Origin: TMED8 sp038125725 | GTDB lineage: Bacteria; Pseudomonadota; Alphaproteobacteria; Rhodospirillales; Casp-alpha2 | Assembly: GCA_038125725.1 (NCBI GenBank) | Contig: JAYPEK010000003.1 | Coordinates: forward strand, 1-64,000 | Reading direction: 5' to 3' | DNA length: 64,000 nucleotides | Shown: positions 36,402 to 46,065 of the stretch, one piece after another | Layout of the letters: each line of letters begins with the position of its first letter | Numbering within the stretch: position 1 is the stretch's first letter | Translations under genes and position numbers: made by a program | Notes under the pieces: generated by a model | Databases searched by the model: none | Told to the model about the DNA's origin: nothing | The model's input: the letters and a program-made list of their open reading frames with translations, nothing else

Positions 36402-38246
36402 ATGGGCCAGTTTTTCGGAAATTTCCTGGAATCGCCGGCACAGATTCAGGTGCTCGGCTGCGTCGCCGTGGTGTGGCTCGGTTTCGCCGCCTTGGGTGCC
36501 GCCGCCGGTGGCCGCGACCGCCTGGCCGAGACCGATCACCTGGTCGGCTGGGCTCTGGTCAGCCTGCTGTTTACGCTGGCCGGCGTATTCCTGAAAACGC
36601 CGTTCAAGATCTTGGCGGTCATTGCCGTGCTTGCGGCCGGTGCTGGCGGTTGGTTGGCTTGGCGGCGCGACCGCGTGGTGTTGGCGCCAGGGTGGGGGCG
36701 GGTGCTGCTGCTTGGCCTGCCGCTTCTGGTGCTGGCCTCGGCCATGCAGGGCTCGCAGTGGGACGAGTTCACCGACTGGCTGGTGATCCCGCGCTACCTG
36801 TTGGAAACAGATGCCTTTCCGAGCCAGGACAACCCGTTCTCCAAGGCGTCGCTGGCCGGCTATCCCTATAGCTGGCATTTCGTTAATTACCTGGCGAGCC
36901 GCCTCGCCGGGCGACTGCTGGAGAGTTCCGGCGGGGTTTCCAACCTCGTCTTGCTGTTCGGTTTCGCGCTCTTGGTGGTGCGGTTGATGTTCATCGGTGC
37001 CGGACGCCAACCGGCCGGCGAGCGCATCGGCTGGAGCCTGGCGGCCATGGGCGTGCTGGCCGCGACGCTGCTCAACCCGACCTTCGCCCAGAAGATCGTG
37101 CTCACCGCCTATGCCGACACCGCGTCGGCCGTTGTTGCCGGTACCGGCGCGGTGATCGCCTGGTTCGTGCTCGAGGCGCTCTCCGAGCGCGCCCACGACC
37201 GGGCGCGCAACCTGGCGCTGACGCTGGGGCTGGTGCTGGCGCTGCTGGTCAACCTGAAGCAGGCGACGCTGGTGCTGATGATGTTGATCGTCATCGCCGC
37301 ATCGATCGTCGCCATCCGCGACCGCAACGTTCCCTTGATGCGCTTTCTGCGCCTGCTGCCGCTGATCGTGGGGCCGGCGGCGATCATCTACCTGGCCTGG
37401 CGCTACCAGCTTTCCACCGGGCTCGGTGCGCGGGAGCTTTCCGTGCAACCGGTGGAAAAATGGCTAATCGACCTCGTCCCGCAAATCCTGGCGCGGATGG
37501 GTCTGGTTTTGGCCAAGAAAGGTTATTACCTGGCCTTGGTGGTGATTTTGGTCGCCGTGGGCCTGCGCGGATTCTTTCGTTCGGCGACGCCGTTCGACCG
37601 TTTCACGGCGCTGCTGGCCATGGTGGTTCTGGGGTACAACACTTTCTTGCTGTTTGCCTATGTCACCACATTCGGCGAGAGCGATGCGCTGCGCGCCGCG
37701 TCCTACTGGCGCTACAACATGCATCTGGGCGCCATGCTGGTGGCATTCGCCGCCTATGGCGGCGGGCTTCTGTGGCATCGCTTCGCGGCTGGGAAGCGCC
37801 GGGTGCAGCGCTGGGCCTGGCTGCCGGTGGTGCTGGTCGTTGCGGCGCCTTTGGTGTTTGCAACCAAGCTGCGGTTCGACCGCGAGCCGATGACCCGGCA
37901 TTTCCGCACTGTCGGCGCCGGCGTCGCGGCGTTGGTGAAGCCAGGGGATCAGGTCTTCAACGCCGATCCCGCCGGATCCGGTGAATCGGGGGCGGCACTC
38001 ACCTATGAGTTGGGTGAGCGCGCGGGCTACGCCGGGCAGGTCACGGCTTTCTATGGCGACAAGCTGAAAGTCTTCGAGCAGGCCCTGGCGCGGCCGACCA
38101 CAACCGTCGTGATCGTGCAGAGTTGGCGCGATGACTTCGCGTCAGTGCTCGGCATGACGCCGCCGGCGGGGCAAACGGTGATGCTGCGCCGGACGCCGGG
38201 TGGCTGGCGGGCGGTGGAATCCTGGGCGAAGCCGGCCGGGAAATAG
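36402..38246 (+). CDS. Large GT-C-like integral membrane protein of unknown function
   Basis: A 614-residue protein with about 12 TM helices. The first large periplasmic loop reads GSQWDEFTDWLVIPRYLLETDAFPSQDNPFSKASLAGYPYSWHF, reminiscent of the acidic loop of GT-C glycosyltransferases, while the C-terminal ~130 residues form a soluble domain (GVAALVKPGDQVFNADPAGSGESG). It is divergent from the amidotransferase/flippase operon. A sugar transferase or polymerase acting on the same glycan is plausible but unproven. Confidence 0.65.
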   Translation: MGQFFGNFLESPAQIQVLGCVAVVWLGFAALGAAAGGRDRLAETDHLVGWALVSLLFTLAGVFLKTPFKILAVIAVLAAGAGGWLAWRRDRVVLAPGWGRVLLLGLPLLVLASAMQGSQWDEFTDWLVIPRYLLETDAFPSQDNPFSKASLAGYPYSWHFVNYLASRLAGRLLESSGGVSNLVLLFGFALLVVRLMFIGAGRQPAGERIGWSLAAMGVLAATLLNPTFAQKIVLTAYADTASAVVAGTGAVIAWFVLEALSERAHDRARNLALTLGLVLALLVNLKQATLVLMMLIVIAASIVAIRDRNVPLMRFLRLLPLIVGPAAIIYLAWRYQLSTGLGARELSVQPVEKWLIDLVPQILARMGLVLAKKGYYLALVVILVAVGLRGFFRSATPFDRFTALLAMVVLGYNTFLLFAYVTTFGESDALRAASYWRYNMHLGAMLVAFAAYGGGLLWHRFAAGKRRVQRWAWLPVVLVVAAPLVFATKLRFDREPMTRHFRTVGAGVAALVKPGDQVFNADPAGSGESGAALTYELGERAGYAGQVTAFYGDKLKVFEQALARPTTTVVIVQSWRDDFASVLGMTPPAGQTVMLRRTPGGWRAVESWAKPAGK

Positions 38247-38248
38247 CT

Positions 38249-39130
38249 TCAATCGCTGTCGATCACCTTGATCAGCGCCGCGTGGTCCAGCTCGGCGCCA
38301 CCAGCGGCAATCAACTCGTCGTAGAGGTCGCGGTTGAGCGCCGTCGCCGGCAGCGCGAGATTGAGGCTTTCGGCCAATTCCAGCGCCTGGTCCATGTCCT
38401 TGCGCTGCACCGTCGCGCGCGCACCGGGCTTGAAGCGGCCCTCCACCATGCGCTGGCCATGCACCTCGAGGACACGGGAATCGGCGAAGCCGCCGGCGAG
38501 CGCCTCGCGTACCTGCGCCGGATCGACCCCGGCGCGTTTGGCCAGGGTCAGGGCCTCGGCAACGGCGCCGATGGTGAGCCCGACGATCACCTGGTTGGCG
38601 GCCTTCGCCACCTGACCGGCGCCGGACTTGCCGACGTGGGTGATGCGGCTGCCGAGCACGTCGAAGATCGGGTGCGCGCGGCCGACCGCTTCCGGATCGC
38701 CGCCCGACATGATGATCAGCGTACCGGTATCGGCGCCGATGGTGCCGCCCGAGACCGGTGCGTCGACGTAGTCTGCGCCGGCCGCCTCGACCCGTTTCGC
38801 CAATTCGCGCGTCACCGGCACCTTGGTGGTGCCCATGTCGATGACCAGCGATCCCGGCTGTAGCCGGTCGAGCAGACCATTCTTTCCGGCGACCACCGAA
38901 AGCACCGCCTGGGTGTCGGTAAGCATGGTGATGATGACGTCGGCGCGGGCCGCTAATTCGGCCGGGGACCCAGCGGTCTTCATGCCTTCCTCGGCCAATT
39001 TGCGCATCGGTTCGGGCGAGCGGTTGTGGACGATCATCCGCGCCCCCGCGGCTTGCAGGTTGCGCGCCATGGGCCGCCCCATCAAGCCAAGCCCGATGAA
39101 GCCGATGGTCCAGCCTTCCAGTGATGCCAT
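38249..39130 (-). CDS. 3-hydroxyisobutyrate dehydrogenase-family oxidoreductase
   Basis: A 293-residue beta-hydroxyacid dehydrogenase with Rossmann motif GFIGLGLMGRPMARNL, substrate-binding VDAPVSGGTIGADTGTL and the catalytic-lysine region GAGQVAKAANQVIVG. It oxidises a short hydroxy acid with NAD(P). The start at ATG 39130 is preceded by GGAGGAG; the much longer open frame upstream runs into the divergent transporter. Exact substrate (3-hydroxyisobutyrate, tartronate semialdehyde) is not clear. Confidence 0.87.
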   Translation of the reverse strand: MASLEGWTIGFIGLGLMGRPMARNLQAAGARMIVHNRSPEPMRKLAEEGMKTAGSPAELAARADVIITMLTDTQAVLSVVAGKNGLLDRLQPGSLVIDMGTTKVPVTRELAKRVEAAGADYVDAPVSGGTIGADTGTLIIMSGGDPEAVGRAHPIFDVLGSRITHVGKSGAGQVAKAANQVIVGLTIGAVAEALTLAKRAGVDPAQVREALAGGFADSRVLEVHGQRMVEGRFKPGARATVQRKDMDQALELAESLNLALPATALNRDLYDELIAAGGAELDHAALIKVIDSD

Positions 39131-39247
39131 GCCGTCTCCTCCCTCTTGCGCGGACATTGCGGCGGGTTTTGCTTTCCGCGGCCGATGCGACAGCTTAAAT
39201 AGCGCCACGCCGCCCGACAACCGGCTGAGAGCCCTGAAAGGCCGTCC

Positions 39248-40192
39248 ATGACCGCGATCACCAATATCGTCCTGCCGATCTTTGCCGTCGTTTTCGTCGG
39301 CTATCTGGTCGGACGCCGGGGGCTGCTGGGCGAGGCAAGCTCGGAGGCGCTCAACGCCTTCGTCTATTACGTCGCCCTGCCGGTGCTTCTGTTCCGCGCC
39401 ATGGCCCGGATCGAGCACGGCGAGGCAGAATACGGCTTGTTCCTGGCGGTGTTCCTGGGCGGCGGCGTCATCGCCTTCACAATGTCGCTGGTACTGGCGC
39501 GGCTGCTGTTCGGGCATGGCCGGACCAACGCAGTGATGTTCGCGACCAACGCCATCTACGGCAACACCGGTTATATGGGCATTCCACTGGCCTTCGCGGC
39601 CTATGGTGAAATGGGCGGCGTGCTGACGGTGATCGCCAGCGTCGCGCATACACTTCTGTGGCTGCCGGTGACGATCACCGTCCTGGAGACCTCGAAGCCG
39701 CACACGGGCGGCATGGCGTCGCGCATCGGCAAGGTTCTCAGGGGCGTCACCATGAACCCCATGGTGGCGGCGCCGGTGGCCGGTTTCGTCTGGTCGCTGG
39801 CCGGCGTCGAACTGCCGCAGCCGGTGGACGCCTTTTGCAACGTGCTCGGCGCCTCGGCCGGTCCCTGTGCGCTGTTTTCCATCGGTCTCTTCCTGGTCGG
39901 CAAGCCGATTTCGGAAGGCATCGGCGAGGTCGGTGTCATGGTCGCGATTAAGCTTGTCCTGTTTCCGGCCATCGTCGGCGGTCTCGCCTTCGGCGTTGCC
40001 GGTCTGGCGCCGCTGCCCGCCGCCGTGGCGCTACTGATGGCGGCGTTGCCGACGGGAGCCACTTGCTTTGTCCTGGCCCAGAACTATTCTACCTTAGTGC
40101 AGCGGTCATCGACGGTCATCCTGGTCTCGACGGGTGTCGCCGTGATCACCGTTTCGGCGCTGTTCGCCACCTCATACTTGAATGTGAATTGA
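39248..40192 (+). CDS. AEC-family (auxin efflux carrier type) transporter
   Basis: A 314-residue membrane protein with about ten TM helices in the AEC two-repeat pattern: ITNIVLPIFAVVFVGYLVGRRGLL, NAIYGNTGYMGIPLAFAAYGEMG and, late, PTGATCFVLAQNYSTLVQRSSTVILVSTGVAVITVSAL. Family members export or import organic acids such as malonate. It is divergent from the hydroxyacid dehydrogenase, so both may act on one acid, which is inference. Confidence 0.85.
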   Translation: MTAITNIVLPIFAVVFVGYLVGRRGLLGEASSEALNAFVYYVALPVLLFRAMARIEHGEAEYGLFLAVFLGGGVIAFTMSLVLARLLFGHGRTNAVMFATNAIYGNTGYMGIPLAFAAYGEMGGVLTVIASVAHTLLWLPVTITVLETSKPHTGGMASRIGKVLRGVTMNPMVAAPVAGFVWSLAGVELPQPVDAFCNVLGASAGPCALFSIGLFLVGKPISEGIGEVGVMVAIKLVLFPAIVGGLAFGVAGLAPLPAAVALLMAALPTGATCFVLAQNYSTLVQRSSTVILVSTGVAVITVSALFATSYLNVN

Positions 40193-40210
40193 TCCCGGAA
40201 TGATCCTCAA

Positions 40211-40483
40211 ATGTTAAGAGGCCTCGGAAAACTGCTGATGGTGATCGGCAGCATGGCATTCGCCACGGCGCTCGCCTGGTGGATCGTCTTCTATCATGAG
40301 CTCCTGGGTGACAACATGAAGCAGGCCAGTGCCTGCTTCTACTCGTCGCCGATCGAATGCGAGGTCGGCAGCCTTGCCGGGGTCTTCGTCGACGTCCCGG
40401 TTTACGATCCCGTCTTGCTCTGGGTGGCGGCGGGCCTGGGCGGCCTTGGCCTGCTCGTCTACGCATTCGCGCCCGGGCACTAG
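40211..40483 (+). CDS. Small hypothetical membrane protein
   Basis: A 90-residue protein with hydrophobic helices at about residues 6-27 and 68-86, separated by a loop with two cysteines (ASACFYSSPIECEVGS) that might form a disulfide on the periplasmic side. It sits 18 bases after the AEC transporter. Not a recognised family. Codon use and length are consistent with a real gene. Confidence 0.55.
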   Translation: MLRGLGKLLMVIGSMAFATALAWWIVFYHELLGDNMKQASACFYSSPIECEVGSLAGVFVDVPVYDPVLLWVAAGLGGLGLLVYAFAPGH

Positions 40484-40656
40484 CGCGGACGCCCCACAAA
40501 ATCGCTTCCGCCTGCGATTACCCCGGGCCCGAGAAAAGTCTTTTTCCGCGTTCACTCCATCGCATGCTCGAACGAGGTGTTAGAATGTGCGCACCGACGG
40601 GGCCACCAATGCAAGTGCGGGTGTTCGATCGGGCGTGAAGTGGAAGGGAGATAACC

Positions 40657-41502
40657 ATGCAACGGGAATCCATATTCGAACCGGGCAAGGTCGCCGTCGT
40701 GACCGGCGCGGCCCTTGGCATCGGCAGGGCGCTGGCCGCAAGGTTGGCGCAAAAAGGCCTGTCGGTCGTCATGGCGGACCTGGAGGGCGGGGATTTCGAT
40801 GACGCCACCGCGGCCGTCCGCGCCGTCGCCGCGGGCGAGCCCGAGACCGTCGTCGCGGTGGCGACCGACGTCGCCGACCCGGCGCATGTGGAAAACCTGA
40901 AGACGGCGACCCTGGACGCCTTCGGAAAGGTGGATGTCTTGGTCAACAATGCAGTGACCCGCGTCGGCCGGGGTTTCGACGCACCCCTCACCGAATGGCG
41001 CCGGGCCATGGACGTCAATCTGTGGGGCCCCGTCCATGGCGTCCAGGCCTTCCTGCCGTCGTTGCTGGAGAACCCCGGTCCGGCATGCATCGTCAACGTC
41101 GGTTCGAAGCAAGGCATCACCAACCCGCCCGGGCATCCGATCTACAACATGTCGAAGTCGGCGCTCAAAACCTATACCGAGGCCTTGGAGCATGAGTTGC
41201 GATCCAGGGAAGACAATCAGGGCGACAATCGCGTGACCACGCATTTGCTGGTGCCCGGCTGGACGACGACCGGCAAGGCCGAACACAAGCCGGGCGCCTG
41301 GCTGCCGGACCAGGTCGTCGACCTGTTGCTTGCCGGAATTGCCGAAAACCGGTTTTACATCATTTGCCCCGACGGCGAGGTCACGCCGGAGATGGACGCG
41401 AAGCGTATCCTGTGGGGGGCACAGGATATCACCGAGAACCGCCCGCCGCTGTCGCGCTGGCATCCCGACTATGCCGAAGTTGCGCGGCGTGCTTGCAGTT
41501 AG
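40657..41502 (+). CDS. Short-chain dehydrogenase/reductase
   Basis: A 281-residue SDR with the cofactor motif TGAALGIGRA, NNA(V) in VLVNNAVTR, catalytic Ser in IVNVGSKQG and Tyr-Lys in YNMSKSAL. The C-terminal part (WLPDQVVDLLLAGIAENRFYIICPDGE) is longer than classical SDRs. It is followed 41 bases later by an aldo/keto reductase, so they may share a pathway. Substrate unknown. Confidence 0.87.
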   Translation: MQRESIFEPGKVAVVTGAALGIGRALAARLAQKGLSVVMADLEGGDFDDATAAVRAVAAGEPETVVAVATDVADPAHVENLKTATLDAFGKVDVLVNNAVTRVGRGFDAPLTEWRRAMDVNLWGPVHGVQAFLPSLLENPGPACIVNVGSKQGITNPPGHPIYNMSKSALKTYTEALEHELRSREDNQGDNRVTTHLLVPGWTTTGKAEHKPGAWLPDQVVDLLLAGIAENRFYIICPDGEVTPEMDAKRILWGAQDITENRPPLSRWHPDYAEVARRACS

Positions 41503-41543
41503 CGGCCGATCCCGTCGGAAATGAAAATCAAGGAGACGCAAAC

Positions 41544-42521
41544 GTGAATTACAAAGAACTCGGCCGTACCGGCGTCAAGGTATCCGAATTGTGTTTCGGC
41601 ACGATGTCCTTCGGCGGCGACGCCAACGAGGAAGCCTCATCGCGCATGTTCAACGCCTGCCGCGACCTCGGGATCAATTTTTTCGACTGCGCCGATGGCT
41701 ATTCGAAGGGCAAGGCGGAAACCATCCTGGGCCGGCTGATGGCGAAAGACCGGGACGAACTGGTCATCACGTCGAAGTGCTTCGTTCCCATGGCGGACGA
41801 CGTCAACGCGCGCGGCGGCAATCGGCGGCACATTCTGCGCGCCGTCGAGGCCAGTCTGGGGCGTCTCGGCACCGACCGGCTGGATGTGCTGTTCATGCAC
41901 CGCTGGGACCCGGTCGTGCCGCTGGAGGAAACCCTGCGGGCACTCGAGAAACTGGTCGCCGACGGCAAGGTGCTCTACCTCGGCGCCAGCAACTATGCGG
42001 CCTGGCAGATCGCGAAGGGACTGGGCATCTCGGAAAGGAACAATTGGCCGCGCTTCGACGTGATCCAACCGATGTACTCGCTGGTCAAGCGCCAGGCGGA
42101 ATCGGAGATCTTCCCACTGGCGCTCGCCGAGGATTTGGCGGTGATTTCCTATTCCCCGGTCGGCGGCGGTTTGCTGAGCGGAAAGTACGGAAAGGACAAG
42201 CGGCCGGACGCGGGGCGCCTGATGAGCAACCAGGAGTACACCAACCGCTATGGTGAAGATTGGGTGTTCGACGTGGCCGAGGCGTTTGCCGCCTTTGCCA
42301 ACGACCGGGGCGTGCATCCGGTGTCTCTCGCGGTGGCGTGGGCGGCGGCGCACCCGGCCGTGACCTGCCCGATCATCGGCGCGCGCGATCTCGAACAGCT
42401 CACGCCGTCGCTCAAGTCGCTGGATATCGAAATGACCGAAGACCTGCGCGCCGAGATCGCGGCCCTGTCGCGCACGCCCCCACCGGCGACGGACCGGCGT
42501 GAAGAGCAGGTTGCCGGCTAA
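41544..42521 (+). CDS. Aldo/keto reductase
   Basis: A 325-residue AKR with the start LGRTGVKVSELCFGTMSFGGDA, active-site FDCADGYSKGKAE (Asp and Tyr), the lysine in VITSKCF, the His in VLFMHRWDP, and cofactor loop ending ITCPIIGARDLEQL. It reduces carbonyls with NADPH. GTG 41544 with AAGGAG just upstream is the start; the longer frame overlaps the SDR gene. Same strand as the SDR. Confidence 0.9.
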   Translation: MNYKELGRTGVKVSELCFGTMSFGGDANEEASSRMFNACRDLGINFFDCADGYSKGKAETILGRLMAKDRDELVITSKCFVPMADDVNARGGNRRHILRAVEASLGRLGTDRLDVLFMHRWDPVVPLEETLRALEKLVADGKVLYLGASNYAAWQIAKGLGISERNNWPRFDVIQPMYSLVKRQAESEIFPLALAEDLAVISYSPVGGGLLSGKYGKDKRPDAGRLMSNQEYTNRYGEDWVFDVAEAFAAFANDRGVHPVSLAVAWAAAHPAVTCPIIGARDLEQLTPSLKSLDIEMTEDLRAEIAALSRTPPPATDRREEQVAG

Positions 42522-42540
42522 GGCACGGTTCCGCCCCCGC

Positions 42541-45303
42541 TCAATCCACCTGCAAGAACCCCCGCACCTGGGAAACCGCCTCGGCCAGGCCGATGCGTTG
42601 CACCTCGACGCCGGCCGGGAAGGCGGTGGCGAGGCGGCTCGGCATGGCACGGTCGAGCATGACGAAAACGCCCTTGTCGGCGGCGCGGCGCAAGAGCCGG
42701 CCATAGGCCTGCTTGAGCTTCAGGCGCGCCAGCATCTCGTCGTGGTCCTTGCCGCCGAAAGCAGCCTTGCGCGCCTTGTGCAGTAAAGACGGCCGGGGCC
42801 AGGGCACGCGGTCGAAGACGATGAGCCGGAGCGAGCGGCCCGGCACGTCGACGCCGTCCCTGACCGCGTCGGTGCCGAACAGGCAGGTGTCTTCCTCGGC
42901 GCGGAAAATATCGATCAGGGTGCCGGTATCCATTGCATCCACATGCTGGGCAAGCAGGTTGAACCCAGCTTCCTCCAGCGGGCCGGCAATGCGCTGGTGC
43001 ACGGCGCGCAACCGATGGATTGCCGTAAAGAGGCCGAGCGCGCCGCCGCCGGCGGCCAGGAACAGTTCCCGGTAGGCCGCCGCCGTGTGGTCGGCGCTCG
43101 ATTTGTTGACGTCGCCGACCACCAGTACGCGGGTGTTGGCGGCGTAATCGAAGGGGGAAGGATGGTCGGCCTCGGTCAGTGTTGTCGGCAGGTGCATGGC
43201 GCCCGTGCGGGTCTCGGCGCCTGCCCACGAGTCCTCCGCGTCGCCGCCGGTCTGGTCGCGGAGCGTCGCCGAGGTCACCAGCACCCCGTGCGCTGGCGCA
43301 TAGACGGTTTCCGCCAGCGGCCGGGTCGGGTCGAGCCAATGGCGGCGAAAGCCGACGTCGAAATCGCGGCCCTGAAGGCGCTCGACCGCGAACCAGTCGA
43401 CGAAGTCGGGCGGCGTTTCCGAGCGCAGGCTCGCCAGCATGGATTGCCAGGCGGCCAGCGGCTGTAGGCCGCGCCGGGTGATGGACCGCGCCAGGCCTTC
43501 GACGCGGGCGCGGCTGGCGCTCTCCATCTCGTCGGCCTCGTCGTCGAGCATGGCGAGCAACGCGCGGGTCAGGCCCTTGAGCGGCTTTTCCAGTTCCTTC
43601 AGTGCCGCCTCGAGTGCCACTGCAGCGTCCAGCAGGCCGGGCAGCGCCGGACCGGTCGGGGTCTCCAGGTCATACGGGCCGTCGGCATTGCTGTCGCGGG
43701 CGTAGACCTGCTGGCGCAAGAGCGTCAGGAAGGCCTCCGTCGGGCCAATGGGGTTGCCGCCGCCAAGCCGCGTGGTCCAACCGCCGGCCGGCAGTTGGCG
43801 CGCGCGGCGCAAAATCTCCTCCATCAGTTCCTCGGCTTCCCCATCACCGCCGATCAGGTCGGCGGCGCGCGCCTTGAGACCGCGCGCGCGGCGCCGGCTG
43901 CCTTCCTCGGCGCCGATCAGCCAGCGCCTGAGTTCCGCCGTTTCGCGGCCAGAGAGATGCGCCGCGAAGGCGCTGTCGGCGGCGTCGAACAACTGGTGGC
44001 CCTCGTCGAAGACGTAGCGCGTTGGCAAGCTGCCGCCTTCGTCCGCGCCGGTCCCGCCCAGTGCCGCCTGCACCATCACCAGGGCGTGGTTGGCGACGAC
44101 AAGGTCGGCGCGGCGCGCGCGCCGCACGGTGCGCTCGATGAAGCAGCGCCGGTAGTGGTCGCAGGCGGAATAGACGCATTCGCCCCGCGTGTCGGTCATT
44201 GCGGTGGTCAGCCGGTGGCCGAAGAGGTCCGTCAGCCAGGCGGGGAAGTCGCCGCCGACCATGTCGCCGTCGCGGGTCGCCTCGGCCCACCTTGCGACGA
44301 GGCCGAGCGGTATCGCATCGGTGGCGCCCGGCTGCATGCGCGTCGCGGATTCCGCCAGGTTGAGCAGGCAGAGGTAGTTCTCGCGGCCCTTGCGGATGAC
44401 GACGCGGGCGTCTTTCTCCGCCGGCGTCGGGCAGAGCCGGTCGAGCTCCGAATCCAGTTGCCGCTGCAGGTTGCGGGTATAGGTGCTGATCCACACCGCG
44501 CCCTCGTTGCGCTCCGCCCACAGGCTCGCGGGCGCCACGTAGCCCAAGGTTTTGCCGATGCCGGTGCCGGCCTCGGCCAGCACCAGGTTCGGTTCCTCGC
44601 GGCGGTTCCGGGGCGCGAAGGCGTGCGTGCAGGTGGAGACGTAGGCGCGCTGGCCATCGCGGTCCTCGGCATGCGTGCCCAACAGCTCCGCGAGGCGTGC
44701 CTGTGCTTCCTTCACGGCGACGGGATGGTGGCTAGGTTGCGGTTCCGGCGGCCCGTCCTGCCATTCCGGCAGGCGGTTCCAGACACGCATGGCGGCGCGC
44801 GCGGTGGATTGCTCCGGCCCTTCCGGGCGGCCGAGCGCGGCGAGCACGCTGGGTCCCCAGGACCAGCCGGCGAGCGCCATGATCTGTGCCTGGCCGGCGG
44901 CCAGTGCCGCGCGGTCCGGGCTCTTGGCCGCCAGGTGGGCCAAATCGCCCAACAGTGCGCGCGCCGTCGCGATCAAGCTCTCGGCTTCCGTTTCGGCCGT
45001 TTCGGGGAGGGCCAGGCCGAGCGCGTCGGCGAGCCCCAGCGGTGTCGGCAGGGCGAAGCGCGCCGGGTGAACGAAGGCGTAGAGTTCCAGGAGGTCGAGC
45101 GCCGGGAACGGCTGCGCGCCAAGCTTCCGGGCCACCGCCGCGGCGTGGCAGACGAAAGGTGGCGGGCCGCCTTGCAGGCGCCGCGCGGCGGCGGCCGGGT
45201 CGAGGGTTTCGACCTCGCCGTCGGCGCTCAGCCAGGTTGCCTGCCGGGCACCGGCAATGAGGGCGGGGCTCATGGGCAGGCGGATTTCCGGTGCGCGGGT
45301 CAT
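42541..45303 (-). CDS. DinG/XPD-type ATP-dependent DNA helicase
   Basis: A 920-residue superfamily 2 helicase. Walker A is EAGTGIGKT, motif Ia ISTYTRNLQRQLDSEL, the DEAH-like box is FDEGHQLFDAADS, and the C-terminal domain has FGTDAVRDGVDVPGRSLRLIVFDRVPWPRP and AYGRLLRRAADKGVFVMLD. Four cysteines (YLCLLNL, GECVYSACDHYRRCF) match the Fe-S cluster of XPD/DinG helicases. The first ~200 residues are a separate unassigned domain. It likely unwinds damaged or structured DNA 5'-3'. Monocistronic, divergent from the charged small protein gene. Confidence 0.87.
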   Translation of the reverse strand: MTRAPEIRLPMSPALIAGARQATWLSADGEVETLDPAAAARRLQGGPPPFVCHAAAVARKLGAQPFPALDLLELYAFVHPARFALPTPLGLADALGLALPETAETEAESLIATARALLGDLAHLAAKSPDRAALAAGQAQIMALAGWSWGPSVLAALGRPEGPEQSTARAAMRVWNRLPEWQDGPPEPQPSHHPVAVKEAQARLAELLGTHAEDRDGQRAYVSTCTHAFAPRNRREEPNLVLAEAGTGIGKTLGYVAPASLWAERNEGAVWISTYTRNLQRQLDSELDRLCPTPAEKDARVVIRKGRENYLCLLNLAESATRMQPGATDAIPLGLVARWAEATRDGDMVGGDFPAWLTDLFGHRLTTAMTDTRGECVYSACDHYRRCFIERTVRRARRADLVVANHALVMVQAALGGTGADEGGSLPTRYVFDEGHQLFDAADSAFAAHLSGRETAELRRWLIGAEEGSRRRARGLKARAADLIGGDGEAEELMEEILRRARQLPAGGWTTRLGGGNPIGPTEAFLTLLRQQVYARDSNADGPYDLETPTGPALPGLLDAAVALEAALKELEKPLKGLTRALLAMLDDEADEMESASRARVEGLARSITRRGLQPLAAWQSMLASLRSETPPDFVDWFAVERLQGRDFDVGFRRHWLDPTRPLAETVYAPAHGVLVTSATLRDQTGGDAEDSWAGAETRTGAMHLPTTLTEADHPSPFDYAANTRVLVVGDVNKSSADHTAAAYRELFLAAGGGALGLFTAIHRLRAVHQRIAGPLEEAGFNLLAQHVDAMDTGTLIDIFRAEEDTCLFGTDAVRDGVDVPGRSLRLIVFDRVPWPRPSLLHKARKAAFGGKDHDEMLARLKLKQAYGRLLRRAADKGVFVMLDRAMPSRLATAFPAGVEVQRIGLAEAVSQVRGFLQVD

Positions 45304-45404
45304 GTCAGCGAGTATTGCCGAGCCCGGGGCGGGGTCAAGCCATAGGAGGCCACGGGTGGGTTGCTAACGGGCTATTTACCAATTCGGCGCGACAATGGGC
45401 GGTC

Positions 45405-45698
45405 ATGAGCGATGAAACCCCATCTGGCGGCGTGCCGTCCGAAGACGACCGGCGCGACCGGGAAGCGGATCGCCGTGCCGACGACCGGCGCAGCGACGAC
45501 CGCCGTCAGGGTGACCGCCGCGACACGGACCGGCGCGGCAGCGGCAATCCCATCGACTGGGACGGGATCGAGCGCCGTATCACCGAACGGCGCGCCGATC
45601 AGCGCCGCAACCTGGAGCGCCGCAAGCTCGAACGCCGCAGCGCCGAGCGACGAAAGATCGAGGACATCATCGACCAGAACTGGCCGGAACTCGACTGA
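45405..45698 (+). CDS. Low-complexity DRR/ERR-repeat protein
   Basis: A 97-residue highly charged protein with many Asp-Arg-Arg and Glu-Arg-Arg repeats (DDRRDREADRRADDRR at the start, then NLERRKLERRSAERRK), broken by GNPIDWDGIERRITERR. It is rich in opposite charges and probably forms a long single helix or is disordered. ATG 45405 is used; the frame upstream overlaps the helicase gene. Function unknown. Confidence 0.6.
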   Translation: MSDETPSGGVPSEDDRRDREADRRADDRRSDDRRQGDRRDTDRRGSGNPIDWDGIERRITERRADQRRNLERRKLERRSAERRKIEDIIDQNWPELD

Positions 45699-45719
45699 CC
45701 CCGTCCCTTGTCCTGCCCC

Positions 45720-45740
45720 GACAGCATGCTGTCATGTTTT
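45720..45740 (+). terminator. Possible terminator hairpin after the DRR-repeat gene
   Basis: A perfect 14-base palindrome, GACAGCATGCTGTC (45720-45733), is followed by ATGTTTTTGG. A five-base stem with a four-base loop and a T run could stop transcription of the preceding gene. The stem is short, so this is tentative. Confidence 0.4.
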
Positions 45741-45854
45741 TGGTGCAGATTTGATCGCGTTCGGCGTTTTCAGTTCTTGAAGAACCCGATTTTTCGGCTA
45801 AATAAAACCGCCCCTGCATGACGCAGCGTCCCGCCCAGAAAGGACCAACACCCG

Positions 45855-46064
45855 GTGTTCAAGAAGCACAAGAAATCCGTCGACGTCGGCGACAGGTTCG
45901 TCAAGGTCGATGATCCGAATACGGTTTGGATCGTTGCCGGTCAGGGGGCACCGGTGGCTTCGATTCCACATTTCCAGGTAGTACGCGACGGCTATCCGAA
46001 CCGCGTGCGCACGCTTTCGGAGCAGGTCCTGCTCGACCCCGATTTCTATCGGCGCGTCGGCTAA
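45855..46064 (+). CDS. Small conserved hypothetical protein
   Basis: A 69-residue protein starting with GTG 45855, preceded by AAAGGA. It begins MFKKHKKSVDVGDRFVKVDDPNTVWIV and ends SEQVLLDPDFYRRVG, a compact likely beta-rich fold. I do not recognise a named family. No signal or membrane segment is present. It converges with the secreted protein gene, one base from its stop. Confidence 0.65.
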   Translation: MFKKHKKSVDVGDRFVKVDDPNTVWIVAGQGAPVASIPHFQVVRDGYPNRVRTLSEQVLLDPDFYRRVG

Positions 46065-46065
46065 G

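Noticed and set aside
45405..45698. The repeated arginine codons as a CRISPR-like or tandem DNA repeat array
   Set aside because: The repetition is at the protein level only; there are no equal-length repeats with unique spacers anywhere in the window.
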